Origin: Brachypodium distachyon
Taxonomy: Eukaryota > Streptophyta > Magnoliopsida > Poales > Poaceae
Assembly: GCF_000005505.3 (NCBI RefSeq)
Contig: NC_016134.3
Location: forward strand, 35,774,150 to 35,838,149
Reading direction: 5' to 3'
Length of the DNA: 64,000 nt
Part shown: positions 43,661 through 55,250 of the stretch, piece by piece
Numbering within the stretch: position 1 is the stretch's first letter
How the letters are laid out: each line of letters starts with the position of its first letter
Notes under the pieces: model-generated
What the model was told of the DNA's origin: nothing
The model's database searches: none
Seen by the model: only the letters and a program-made list of their open reading frames with translations
Made by a program: the position numbers and the translations under genes

Positions 43661-45001
43661 TAGTATCTTCCTGTTTTCGCTCTCTTGATTCTACTACTCG
43701 CACTAGTGAAATTCGTCTTTTTCAAACACAATGCATGTTTGCATAAAATTTGGATCCTTAATTCTATGCTCGATATATATCCTGCTGCAATGCTACGAAA
43801 CAACGCCAAAAAAATCATAACTGTTTTGCTACCACGGCAGCGTACTAATTAAGGTAGCGCAGTGTGGAACTTCACCGTACAAATATGCATTTTTCTTCAG
43901 GGATCTGCAGAAGTTATGCCCATCCATGGTATCCAGAGTTGATATCGTCACACTTATTACTCGCCATCAATGTTGAAAACATGAACAAACAAGTCTGCTG
44001 CAATAATATCTCACACTGCAACTGCAAGACAGTGTACGCGGGCGCGCGCGTACAGAATATATATAACCACTGGAGTACTAAATCACACATGCACATACTA
44101 CTCCTCTTCAAGAATTATTAGTCCGGGGCTACCCTACTTTTCAAGAACAAGATGATGCCCGTACGTTGTTGCGAAAATTTTTATTTAACATACGAAAGTG
44201 AAATTGAATAGCAACAAAAGAGTATCAAAATCGAAAACATATATAATGAAATTGTATGATAGATTCTTCACTTAGTATCTACATGCATGTGCAAAAAATA
44301 TGAGTTTTTCATTAAATAGATGTGAACATATTAATGATGTGATGATGTGGCATTTTTGCATGTTTAAAGAAATCAAGTAGCGAGATTCTCCTACATAGAT
44401 ATAAAAAATAAGTTATGTGGCTACCCAGCTCTACTCCGTAGCGTATAGATACACGCATGTAGTTAATTACTTCCATGATACACGCATGTAGTTAATTACT
44501 TCCATAATTAAAGAAAAATCATGCTGCTAATACTACAATGCAGCCTAGCTGAACTTACTGAATTTATGCTACAGTTGCTTGACAAAACTTGTAGGACATC
44601 CATGCATCGACATCCTGCAACAGCAAGGGGGAAAAGGCAGCACGGACGTAAGTGCGCTGGCACTTGCACAGTGCGTATGGTATCAGAAAATTTGGCATAA
44701 ACAAACGCAGCTACGTGTACGCGATTATCATTATTCATTAATTGCAATGTTATCCGTTGCAGGACAAAGGCATGTGCGGGATTGTAATTAGTTCCTAGTG
44801 ATGGGAGTAATGGAAAGCACGTGTGGGAGAATTGGACCGAGTACGTGCCCGGCTTGATTTACCAGACTGCCTGCCCTAGCTAACTCGCCCAAAATTCAAT
44901 CTCAAGCTTCCGATTAGGGCCCGTAATGATGTACGGAGTATCTGAACAAGCTGCGTATGCATGCAGTACAGTTCAGTACGAGTTTCATGCAAATTAAACC
45001 T
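43661..45001. other. Intergenic DNA with a 29-bp tandem duplication
   Basis: 44448-44476 and 44477-44505 are identical (start GATACACGCATGTAG). Otherwise AT-rich DNA with no gene signal. Confidence 0.55.
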
Positions 45002-45004
45002 TTA

Positions 45005-45278
45005 GGTTTTGTTTGGTGTTAGTGTATTTTTTTTACCCACTAGTGTTTTGGTATTTGAGAGATTTTGGTGTTCATCCAAAACTTTCAAAAACCAAAAGCA
45101 CTAGTATAAAAAGTGTTTCAATTTGCTAAAAAATGGAGTGTTTTGTGAAGAAAAACTAGAAATAATTTCCTCTAAACACTTCCTACCAAACAACCAATTG
45201 AGTTTTTAATGTTTTTTCAATTTGAAGTGGATAATACACTAGAACACACCCCAAAAACTCGAATACCAAAAAAAGGCC
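45005..45278. mobile_element. Tourist-type MITE (PIF/Harbinger)
   Basis: The left end GGTTTTGTTTGGTGTT pairs with the complement of the right end, GGCCTTTTTTTGGTATT. TTA target duplications lie at 45002-45004 and 45279-45281. 274 bp, non-coding. Confidence 0.82.
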
Positions 45279-45281
45279 TTA

Positions 45282-46485
45282 GGCGAGCAAAGTCTTAGTG
45301 GAATGTTTGTTCGAAGACTTGGGAATTAATATGACCGATTATATTTTTTCAAAAAAACAAAAAACTGTAGACGCCCGGATCGAATGCATGAGATCGAGTA
45401 TGCAAAAAGCAAGCACGCAGTGTGCTGCAGCGTGCTCGACGCGGAGGAAAGGGGACATTTATGGACCGTTGAAGCATCCATCGTCGTCGCGAATCAGTCA
45501 TCAGATCATGCCTGTACTTGTTCATGTACGTACTTACGTTGTGCAGAGACAGAGAGAGATATCTTGCTTAGTGCAATAGTAATTCACGCCTGCCAGCTAG
45601 CTAGCTTGCTTGCTGGACCCATCGATCCCGAGCCTGACCTGGAAGCGCCGTTGTTGTGGTTACTCCATATATGTACGGAGATTATTCTCAGCAACTTGCT
45701 TTGTAAGTTCAGAAAACGTCCCATGTGTGCAGGGAACATGACAGAGATAAGAGTTACGGCAAACAGCTAAGGTGCATCAGAAATGGCCAACTCTAGGTGT
45801 CAATCAGCTGCCTGGGAAAAAAAAAAGCTGCCCCTCCTGAGCCGTCCAGTCTAACTTAAATTAAAATGAGGAGGCGTCCGGTCATTGCAGCAAAAAAAAG
45901 CTGCATATTGTTGTCGTGCTTTTGACGTGGCCTGTCAAAAACATTCAGCACCGTCTGAGCGACATCTATGCAGCAACTTTTTTAATGCATGCAATAATTA
46001 AATCCCTATTATTTACCATAAATTTTTGAGAAGATAGGTCACAACATATCCAACATGGAATACATATACGCAGCAATTGAAAAACATGTTTGCAGCATTT
46101 TCCATACTCACAATATCACCGCAACATCTTGTTTGGTGTGTATGCAGAATATCGAAACAACCTGAATGGTGGCCAGCATGAGAAGGTCATACAAGAAAAT
46201 ATAACGGTGTGTATAGCACTACATCCAAACCTAGAGCTCGACACATATAATTTTTTCAAAATATGCAACCTCCTAGAAAACAAGAACTTTCAGTCGATCT
46301 GGAAATAAACATACTCTCCTGTTTGAAAATGGTCCGTTGTGAGAGCAGAGTAAAAAAAAACAGAGTATTTTCCTTTGACAGAAACAAAAAAACCAGAGTC
46401 TTGATCCATCGGTTCCAGGCTTGCAGTTCCAGGAAACGATACGAAGTTGTGGTGTCACCGGCGGAGGATGCACTTATGCACAAGT
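45282..46485. other. Unassigned intergenic DNA
   Basis: Short open frames (45298-45770, 46090-46308) lack domains and splice context. Nothing else recognised. Confidence 0.45.
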
Positions 46486-46636
46486 AGAGCTGCAAGCAGG
46501 TTATCCTTTGACCCTTCTTAGTTCAAACAAATGAACTAATTTTTTAAAAAGTTGTGACATTTTTGAGTTTTAGTTCATTTGGTTAAACTAAGCAAGGTTA
46601 AAGGATACTCTGAGGGTCACAATTTTGCGGCTCTAC
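46486..46636. mobile_element. Palindromic MITE (151 bp)
   Basis: The arms GTAGAGCTGCA...TATCCTTTGACCCTTCTTAG and CTAAGCAAGGTTAAAGGATA...TGCGGCTCTAC pair over about 65 bases each, so the whole element can form one hairpin. No clear target duplication; superfamily not assigned. Confidence 0.75.
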
Positions 46637-47301
46637 GCAGAAGATCACAAGCCGAATTAAGAGGTCGATACCCCATTGGCATGAAGTTGATTACTCGACA
46701 GGTCCAGGGGCTAAGACCGTAGTAGTACTAGCGGGTAGGGTATAGCTGCACACATACGAGACGCGTGCACGTACCGACGTACGGTTCCCATCGTGATATT
46801 ATTCGATCTGCGCGTGTGCGTACGTAAGTTGCATCAGCTAGCAGCACGGCGTCGCGTACAAGGATATATATCTATCGACAACCGGTATGACCTACAGTAG
46901 AAAGTACAGTACTGTAGTACCAAGATGCATGCAAAGCATTAACAGGGTCTTGTTTCTTTTCACGCGCGCGGAAATACGTGTGGAGATTAATTAAGCTGAT
47001 CAGGCGTACGTACGGGTGCCCATGAAACCCTAAATGTAGATGGCAACTCGATCATCCAGCTGATGTTTGTCTTTTGTTTTTGTTGCATTGCAGAATGTTA
47101 GTTGTAGTTGTAGTGTTGTACCATATGCTCGTACCGTGGTACGTATAACTAGTAATGGCCTGTTCCGCTGTCAGCATGCATGCATCATTGCAGCGTTCCG
47201 GCTAGTTAAGAGGGTTGTGTGCTCTCATCTGTTTCTGCTTATGCATGCTTTGCTTGGTCAGTATAGTACCCACAAGACACGTGCAGCTAGCTACCAGTGT
47301 A
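46637..47301. other. Unassigned intergenic DNA
   Basis: Contains TACGTACG and CATGCATG palindromes; no gene seen. Confidence 0.45.
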
Positions 47302-47513
47302 CTGCTCCGTCCATTCCAAAAAACAACTCGTATATAAATTTTTCTCATTTGTTTCAAAACACACCTCATTTTTCTCTTAGTACCCACACCCGGCCAATAA
47401 CTACACGCATCCATTTATTATTAATCCAATATGAGTGATCAGGCACTAGAAACGAGAGCTGACTTGATCCAAGTGTACAAATCTATATGAGTTGTGTTTC
47501 GAAACGGAGGGAG
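47302..47513. mobile_element. Stowaway-like MITE (212 bp)
   Basis: CTGCTCCGTCCATTCCAAAA at the left and TTTCGAAACGGAGGGAG at the right, with TA outside both ends. Inner ACAACTCGTATA and TATATGAGTTGTG also pair. Confidence 0.78.
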
Positions 47514-47879
47514 TAACGTGTACTCTCTTCTTCGAATCAAGGCTTCACGCCGGCTTCACTGTCATCGCATCGTCGGTCATGCCCGAATGTACTCTCTCCA
47601 TTAATAATGTGTTCTATTTGTACCAAACCGTTTTTCTTCCGGTAATTTGTTCTAGTAATAATTTTGCTTTAAACTCTTGGTAACATTTAATTGAAGCACT
47701 AACTAGGATAGAACTGGTTAGGTGCATCAATTCAAATTCAAACCTCGGCGAACACATTATTAATTAAAATAAGGCCTGAAGTAACTTAAACGTGATGGGA
47801 GTGTTTGAAATATATTAAACACTTTTCCCTATCCGTTTGAATTTTTTGGTGAATTGGTTAATTAGGTGCAACAATTCAG
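47514..47879. other. Unassigned intergenic DNA
   Basis: AT-rich, no recognised gene or element. Confidence 0.45.
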
Positions 47880-48180
47880 CATGAGACCCCATCACTTAGA
47901 AGATTGGTGTTCTGAACTCCGTTCTCATATGGGTGTAGGTGTTGCATCCTACTCCATGGATTCCGCGGTTCGTCTTTTCGCATTTTTGCTCATTTTCTTT
48001 GTCGAATCACAGAAAGAGCAGCCTCTTCACTTCTGCATTCAACGATAATTTTCACTGTTTGAGGTGGGCGACTAATGCGGCTTTTCAAACCTATGAGGTT
48101 AGTCGAGGTTGTGCTAGGAAGTCCCAATGGATGCCATACCATATAATATATGAATTTACTCCAAAGCCTTGAAAATAAGT
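47880..48180 (+). repeat. Dispersed repeat A, copy 3 (opposite orientation)
   Basis: TTAGAAGATTGGTGTTCTGA, CCTACTCCATG and ATGCGGCTTTTCAAA match the reverse complement of 8535-9195. It covers only the middle part of copy 1. Small open frames here are chance. Confidence 0.6.
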
Positions 48181-48700
48181 TATATATATTTCACTCGCTG
48201 TATGTATCTCCAATCAAAAGTCGTATGTTTCCCTTATTTGAATATAATTTTAATGTAGATTATGCTTCAAAAAAGAGTTTCTATTTTGAATACATAAATT
48301 GTAATTGTAATAAAAACTAATTCTGGATACAAATTCGAACAAATTAAAATTGTGTTGTAGTTTAGATCATGATTTGGAGAAAAATCACTTAATGTGCACC
48401 AAATGTACACATGATTAAAAATGTAGATGACAACTTGAATCATGTGTACATTTTTCAAATTAAACCATACTCGACCTAGTTTGAATTGATAACGAATGAG
48501 AAAGTTGACTACATATTATGACGTTTTATTTACAGGAAATATGTGGAAATCAATGAGTGCATGAAGGAAAATGTAAAAAAAGAGACTCAGAATTATAAAA
48601 CAATGAAAAAGAAAAGGAAAACAGTGATGAATAACACATTTACTCCCTTAAATACTGGGCCCTCGCGAGTCCATCAAATCTTACATACTGAGCCTAAATC
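48181..48700. other. Unassigned AT-rich intergenic DNA
   Basis: Very AT-rich, no gene structure. Confidence 0.5.
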
Positions 48701-48719
48701 TTAAGTTGTTGCACATCTC

Positions 48720-48965
48720 GGCCTTCAGATCCAGGCCCAAGTAAAATCCCGGCCTGACCAAAACCCTAGAAAGCCCACCTTCCTCCGCCTACCGTCTCCG
48801 TCGACGGCCGCGCCGGCGGCCTGAGGTACCAGATCCAGCCACCGACGCGTTATCCTGCCCCTTTCCCTTCGCTCCAAGCAGTATGGTTCTCCGGTGGATA
48901 CACCCATACAGATATCATCAAAGTAGAAATGGTGTTAGGTTTTCTCCCGCTCTATGTCGATTCGT
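48720..48965 (+). other. Leader-like GC-rich segment, possible transcript start
   Basis: A GC-rich island with ACCCTAGAAAGCCCACC, CCGTCTCCGTCGACGGCCGC and an ATG at 48882 opening a 36-codon frame (starts MVLRWIHPYRYHQ). It looks like the leader of a grass gene, but no downstream exon with a recognisable domain follows up to 53 kb. It may be a non-coding transcript, a dead gene or chance. Confidence 0.25.
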
Positions 48966-49161
48966 GCGTACAATTGGTTCCTTTACTGATTAGATAATCA
49001 GTAAATCAGGGTATATAAGACTAGATCCTTGTTTTGAGATGTTTCTTTTTCTGCTAGCCATCTGTTGCATATTTGGATTCAGTTTAAATAAATATAGTGC
49101 CTGAAGTTTCATCATTGCTGGGTCAAATTGAAATGTCTGAAACGCTGAGTGTTATTCGATA

Positions 49162-49408
49162 CTGCTCCCTCCGTTCCTAAATGTAAGAAGTCTTTGCTTT
49201 GTATTAAGTCAAACTTCTTAAACTTTGACAAAGTTTATAGAAAAATCTACAGAAATTTACGGCTCTAAATTAGTTTTATTAAATCCATCATGATATATAT
49301 TCCACATTATACTCATATAGAACATGTATTGATTTATTTTTTTATAAACTTGCTAGAAATTAGATTTAGGACAAAGCTAGGACTCCTTACATTTAGGAAC
49401 GGAGGGTG
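49162..49408. mobile_element. Stowaway-type MITE (247 bp)
   Basis: CTGCTCCCTCCGTTCCTAAA and TTTAGGAACGGAGGGTG as inverted ends; TA at 49160-49161 and 49409-49410. The interior carries the usual AAACTTTGACAAAGTTTATA motif. Confidence 0.9.
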
Positions 49409-49410
49409 TA

Positions 49411-50486
49411 CCGTATTATAGAGCGGATAGGAATTGCACCTCTAGGAAGGTGTTAGATGGCATGCTATAATCTTTAATATGGTGATTTACATCTTTTTGA
49501 ATGAAGCAATCAATCAATTGTTTACAAGCTTTCATGTGTTCAGACATTCCAGACTTGCTTTACAGCAACAAGTATTGTCCATGAATTTATCACCAGCTAG
49601 TTGTAGCAGAATTCATCTATTTTGGCTTTTGGGGTTCACATCTAATCAATTGCAAGTATTACAGATACTCTGCATCATAGTGAATGGTTATAGACGACAG
49701 CTCCTTCTTCATGTTGGAAAGGGAAGATTGTCCATTGCAGTTTCTTTCTTTGAGGTACAGTCTTACCAAGATGATGCATAACCTCAATATGGCAGTTTCC
49801 AACACTTATATTATCCTTCTCCAAGACTAGGTCATGGAACAGAATGCAGTGAGCGATTATTTCAGAGGTTCTGAGCACAAAGGCTCTTGTTCTAGTATTA
49901 CACTAAACCTAACATGCCTCGAAGCAAAGCTATGGATTAGTTGGTAGGGGTAATTCTTACAAATGGCAACTTCTTTTATAATGCCTACCCTTGTAGAGCC
50001 CAACCTCGAACCTTCAATGTTATGTACTTATATGTTAAGTTGCATGTGTTTCCCCATAACATATAAGAATTGTATTAATGTGCAGATTAGAACTCGGGGC
50101 TTCTTTTATATTGTTTGGTGTTTGCTAACATGAATAGAAGCATGCATCTACTCATCGTTGATTCTTCACTTTTGACCATGCTGATGAATTCGCTATGGCT
50201 CTGCCACTGCGTAGCTGATGCAGACATGCGCAAAGCCTGGAAAAAAAACTTTCTAGTGGATCCCCATGTGGCCAGATTCAGTTGCACTTTTGGTCTTGCC
50301 AACAAAGGGCTCATTGGGTTTGTTTTCTTTTGAAAATTGATCAACACACAATTGTCGTGTGATGGATGAAAATACTTTTAAACGATAGTTAAATCTCCTT
50401 CCCTGAATTTGTTTCTTATAGGTTCCGAAATTTGCAAAATGATTACTTGATCATGCTTTTAGTTTTTAATATTTATCTGGGTAACA
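49411..50486. other. Unassigned intergenic DNA
   Basis: Open frames on both strands at 49479-49878 and 50087-50347 have no domain features; no gene is called. Confidence 0.45.
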
Positions 50487-50599
50487 CTCCCTCCGTCCAA
50501 TATTAAGTGACTCAAATTTGTCTAAAAATGGACGTATCTGGTACTAAAATACGTCTAGATACATGTAATATTTCGGCACTTAATATGGGACGGAGGGAG
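50487..50599. mobile_element. Stowaway-type MITE (113 bp)
   Basis: CTCCCTCCGTCCAATATTAA and TTAATATGGGACGGAGGGAG; TA follows on the right, while the left TA is mutated to CA. The interior ACATGTAATATTTCGGCACT resembles the 13253 subfamily. Confidence 0.88.
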
Positions 50600-50601
50600 T
50601 A

Positions 50602-53452
50602 TTATTTAAATGTAGTTAAAGTGTTATTTAAATGTAGCTAAAAGCATAAACCCAATGGTTTGGAGTAACTGCTGAATTGGCATGCCAATCTTGCAGGGAT
50701 AGGATCAAATGGGAGCCTCTATTCAAATTGTGAGGCGCATGGTAATACTGTATCTGTCCATCAGTACAGCCAATCAGCGCTATCATGGATATTATGATCC
50801 TTTGTGTATGTGAGGTAAATGCTGAAGCACTTTTGTTGGTCGATGGCAAGGATTCATGAATCATGATGCCAGAATTGTCTTATGTTTTGATTATTAACCT
50901 TTGTTTTCATGAATCTAACACGCCCGGTATAGTAGGACGGAGGGAGTATTTCTGTTGAATAAGTCAGTGTCCACATTGTTGCGTTTATCAGATGGCAAGT
51001 GCTTTAGCTGGAACTTATTTTTATTGCATGGATAGATTAAACCAGCTAGCTATGGAATCTCTAGGTTTTTTGTTTGCACGTCTTATCAAGGTAAATGCAA
51101 TAAGCTAACCCGTCGAGATCATTGAACAACATATCTTTTCAGTGCATGTAATTGTTTTCTTTATCACAAACTTATTTGGTACTCCATCTGTCAACTCTTA
51201 GTGGACGTGCACGCATTTTGAGGTTTAACTTTGACCATTAATTAGACAAATAAAGTGCCATTTGAAACTTTTTTTGAATTCAAACTCAATGGTATAGCTT
51301 TTGTGGCACAAAACTACATATTATTGGTCCCCGTCCCCCCGTCAGGGGGCATCATTGTCACACAAGACTATATACTTCACCATTGGCACACTCCATCCCT
51401 TCGTCACTTGGTCAAAGGTTGATTTGAAAGAAAAGAAAGCCTAGGGTAGTTGAACAGTAATCTATGAAGGCACTGCTGCAGCTGATTGATAATTGGATGT
51501 TGCTTTCTGCATTTCATTTAATATTTCCAGCTAGTAGCTAGCTGATTGCATGCTATCCATATTACTTACACTCATTTTTCTGTCTAGTTTCTGCCACAAA
51601 GTTATCAGTCCTTGGCTGATCTGGGAGACCTATCCTCAAAGCACATACGAATATATATGTACATATATTCTTCTTAAGGTGTTATATGCCAGAGACATGA
51701 CTTGTGCACCTAATATTTGAATTAGTCAAAGCATATCTATGGAAGAAAAATTACACCCTGACAAAACTATAGGATCAAGCAATGTCATCATGGATTTGTG
51801 CTAGCTTAGGGTATCAAGGAAAATGATAGGTTGAACACCGATGTTCTCCAACGGTTGGGTGGTTAAGAAGCAAAGCCAAAACCTTTCGTTTTCTAATCTT
51901 ATCCATGATGTGCTTGCTTTCAAACTAAAAAAAATATCCAGTATCATGGTATTTCCAACATGAGGTTGCATTGTTGTCTGAGTTCTCGAAGGGTGAAGCT
52001 TGTCTACTGAACTAGAATGAACATGTTTATTGTTGTTGCATATGATCTCTTGTTCACTCCTTTGCACTTGTTGCTTCTATAGCAAGGTGATGTGATTGCT
52101 TTATGAAGAACCAAAATACAAAAAAGGCAGGCGGCTTGGGTCATCGCTTGCATGATTATTTTTTATTATTTAGTTGTCTCCAGGATTTCAGCTCAGAGTG
52201 TCCCTGTGGGTTCACTAATTCCAAAGATTCCTGACTATGTGCACTATTGGGACTTTGACATCTTGTGTTCTCCAAGATTACTGTTTTTTATTTTGGTGTT
52301 TTGCTGATATGCTCTCTTGTGGATGGCGAGTACAGAATTAGCAGGCTCCACATGTCCCTGCTGTTTTTGGCAGTGCTGAGTCTACTAGATGAGTCTTTGG
52401 TATCTTTTTGTTTGTCAAGTTGAGATTCCTGCATATGTTCTGCATTATAGGAGTACATATTTGCATGCTTCCCTTTATGTCCTTGCAATATTGTCGGGTA
52501 TAATTATAATTGTAGGTTTATTCTTTATATGCAAGATGTTGGAAATCCTTGCTTTAGAAATAGACATGGCACCTACGAAAACTGAATACGGAATGACCTT
52601 GGACCCCACTCAAGCACGGGCCATCTGCAGCCTACAGGTAATAGCACTTTTTGCTGCCCTGCAATGTCTCAATGCTTCTGCTATGGATGGTATTCAACTA
52701 AGTAGATTGTGTCATCATTTTTTAAGCTTTCTTTTGGTTTTGATCATCCTATACTCTTATTGTTCCACTGAGTCACTATTATGGGAAATACATAGTTGCA
52801 TGGCTGGTTAAATTATATGTTTTCGCTTTTGCACCGATTGTATGATGTGATCCCTTCTTTTCCTGTATATGATTGGTCTTTAGCTTTTTCTCTGTCATAC
52901 TCAGTGAGTTGTTATTTAGGAGTCTACATCTATATAGAAATTCATGTCCACATATATGTCACATGCTAAAACAGTAAAGGAAATCTATTGCACAGGATGG
53001 GGTATAGCAACAGGTGCCTGGTGGCCAGAGAATGAGCAAAGCCAAACGACACCCTGCCTTCTTAGATATCTAGGCTGGCATGCAATGCTGATGGTGCCCT
53101 TTCTATCAAAGGGGCCTACTCCTTTGGGATTCTTAGGATTCAAGTATCCTTAACTGGCCACTCCAATTATATGAAAGTAAGAAAAGCAGAAGAAGAAATA
53201 ATACACATGCACACCTATAGATCGGGGTAGGGCTGAAAGGAGGACTGCAATTTAAGGTTTGCCATAATGGCCCAAGAATGGTTCAACTCTGTTAATAAGG
53301 TGGAATTTGCCGGACCATCAGTTCAACTAAGCCCAAATAGATCTTCTGCTAATCCGCACACATGAGCTAGCCATCATGTCTTGTTTGTGCAGCCTAGCTC
53401 TTTGTCCATCGGAAACAATGCATCATTAGGTAAAGGAAGGGAGGAAGGTGGC
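50602..53452. other. 5' flank of the MIF gene, mostly unassigned
   Basis: A Stowaway right end (GGACGGAGGGAGTA, 50936-50949) and a left-end fragment (TACTCCATCTGTC, 51180-51192) remain. The open frame at 52389-52811 has hydrophobic stretches but no supported start or family, and it is not called. Confidence 0.45.
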
Positions 53453-53460
53453 TATAAATA
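53453..53460 (+). promoter_or_regulatory. TATA box of the MIF gene
   Basis: TATAAATA about 93 bases before the ATG at 53546. With transcription starting roughly 30 bases downstream, the in-frame upstream ATG at 53465 would be outside the mRNA. Confidence 0.7.
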
Positions 53461-53545
53461 TGCAATGCGATGGAGAGGGTTGGTCTGTGCTGAAAGCAAG
53501 CTAGCTGGGAGCAAAGAGGCAGAAAAGAGAAAGAGAGGTCACCCC

Positions 53546-53836
53546 ATGATGAAGAGGCTTGTGGTCCTGAGGAGGTGCCAGCCAATCCTGCAGTTCAGAT
53601 GCTGCAGCGTGCGGTACAGCGAGTGCCGCCGCAACCATGCTGCCAGCATGGGGGGCTATGCCGTGGACGGGTGCCGGCAGTTCATCGCTGACGGAGAGGA
53701 GGGTAGTGCCGCGCTCAAGTGTGTGGCCTGCGGCTGTCACCGCAGCTTCCACCGCAGGGTGCAGGTCTACGAGGTGGCATGGGACTACGAATCCGACAAG
53801 TCGTCTTCGTCCTCCTCCAGCAGCGGCGGCGACTAG
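53546..53836 (+). CDS. Mini zinc finger protein (MIF), ZF-HD dimerisation domain only
   Basis: 96 codons without introns; stop TAG at 53834. The ZF-HD zinc-finger/dimer domain spans residues 24-73: [20 protein letters not shown], then [14 protein letters not shown], with Cys 27, His 31, Cys 43, Cys 59, Cys 62, Cys 64, His 65 and His 69 in the family spacing. There is no homeodomain, and the length is typical of MIFs (about 80-110). MIFs pair with ZF-HD homeodomain factors and block their DNA binding or nuclear role, affecting hormone responses and organ development (family knowledge). The C-terminus ends in eight Ser and GGD. The start is chosen by the TATA box: a longer in-frame form from ATG 53465 is unlikely. 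MMKR starts with two adjacent ATGs, so 53549 is possible. Confidence 0.95.
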   Translation: MMKRLVVLRRCQPILQFRCCSVRYSECRRNHAASMGGYAVDGCRQFIADGEEGSAALKCVACGCHRSFHRRVQVYEVAWDYESDKSSSSSSSSGGD

Positions 53837-54421
53837 GCCGCCGGAGTTCCATAGACAGGCCCCTGCAACAGCAGCATTCAGCAATTGATTCATCGTCCCT
53901 TCTCGTCCGTCTCAGGCATCGTCAAACTACTTCTAGGTGGGGGTGCATCATTTCTAGCCTAGGATCCCTATGATTGTTAGCTTCTGTATTGCCGAAACGC
54001 TTATAATAACTCGGGTGATCATCTCTACTCTACTCTTTAGTGTCTTGTTTGTCTTCTTCGCGATCCTAATTGTAATCGAATGCATGCCAGCTCAAGTTAT
54101 CTAAGTACCTATTGCTTCTGTATCTGAATCTCTCAGTGGCTGCCATCTCAACTTCAATTCACTGGCTACATTATTGTTTCCATGAGATTTGCGTTCTTGA
54201 TCCACGGTAGCATTTGACCTGGCCACTGTGCAAATAATTTTGCCCTGTTGTCAGCTTTATGTCCCCCAGAAAAATTAAGGTGGTCTTTGTGCCATCTGAA
54301 GTTGCAGACATTCCTATATTCTCCAAATCGAAGAACTTGCACAGTGCAGGCAAAGTCAGGTTCATGCACAGAACAGGTAACCAGTGCACATGCTTCCTCG
54401 CTTAATTGCTTCCTCGCTGGT
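53837..54421. other. 3' flank of the MIF gene
   Basis: The 3' UTR probably extends to about 54010-54080 (ATAATAACTCG and TTGTAATCGAATG region). No second gene. Confidence 0.5.
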
Positions 54422-55250
54422 TCCGGATGGGAATGGGTAAACGATATCCGCATGTCCGACGGGTTTTTATACGGTATGGTAAGAAAAAATACCTGCGGGT
54501 ATGTAAATGGTAAAATTCTATACCGACAGGTATGACGGGTACGGATATGGTATTGGCCTACCCGTACCCGTCTACCTGTGTACCGCAACTACAATAGTCA
54601 GCCCTGTACAAGAGGCCCATTAAATCTTGCCTAAAAGCCCAACCCAACATTTCACATATATACAACTCTGCCCCCAAAAGACATAACCCTAATCCCATCC
54701 GGCCATCTCCCTCCCCTGTCCGCCGCCACAGTGCCACGCCCACCCTCGGCCTCCTGCTTCTGTCCTCCTCCCGTCCGCTGGCGGCCGGCCAGGTCGGCCT
54801 ACTCCTCGTCTCCGCTCCTCCTGTCCGCCGGTGGCCGGCCCCGCCCCGCGCCCTGCGCCCCCGTCGGTGGCCGGCCACGCCCGCGCGCCCACGTCGGCAC
54901 GCCCCCGTCGGCGGCCGCCCCCGCCTCAGCCTCCTCCTCCTCCTCCTGTCCGCCGGCGGCGGGCCACGCCCACGCGCCCACGCCCAAGCGAGATGGACAT
55001 CGATTTGGAAGGGTCTGACAGCGGCCACGACAATTTCTTCATTGTTCATTGTTCAATTTCTGAGAAATATGTGAACTTTGTTCTGATTTTTTCTTTTGTA
55101 CTGTGTATTTGTCCTATTTAATATCAGCGGGTCTAGTAGAAATACCCACAGGTAACCCGTACCCGTGATGGGTAGCGGGTATGATAAAATTTCATACCCG
55201 TCCACGGGTACGAGCGGTACCGTACCTGAACTCGTTGGGTGCCATCCGGA
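54422..55250. mobile_element. Non-autonomous hAT element with GC-rich cargo (829 bp)
   Basis: The ends TCCGGATGG and CCATCCGGA are inverted. The flanking octamers TCGCTGGT (54414-54421) and TCGCTGGG (55251-55258) agree in 7 of 8 positions, an 8-bp duplication as made by hAT transposases. Subterminal regions are full of (A)CGGGTA/TACCCG motifs in both orientations (54430-54580 and 55140-55230). The centre (54680-55010) is very GC-rich and unlike the rest. Confidence 0.8.
54660..55120 (+). other. Gene-like cargo inside the hAT element
   Basis: CATAACCCTAATCCCATCCG, then a C-rich low-complexity stretch and an ATG at 54992 giving MDIDLEGSDSGHDNFFIVHC. It resembles the leader and first codons of a plant gene captured by the element. 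No known domain, and the frame ends at 55121. Confidence 0.35.

Noticed and set aside
52389..52811. 140-codon frame with hydrophobic stretches
   Set aside because: No ATG at its 5' boundary, no family resemblance, no splice partners, and no codon bias like the real genes.
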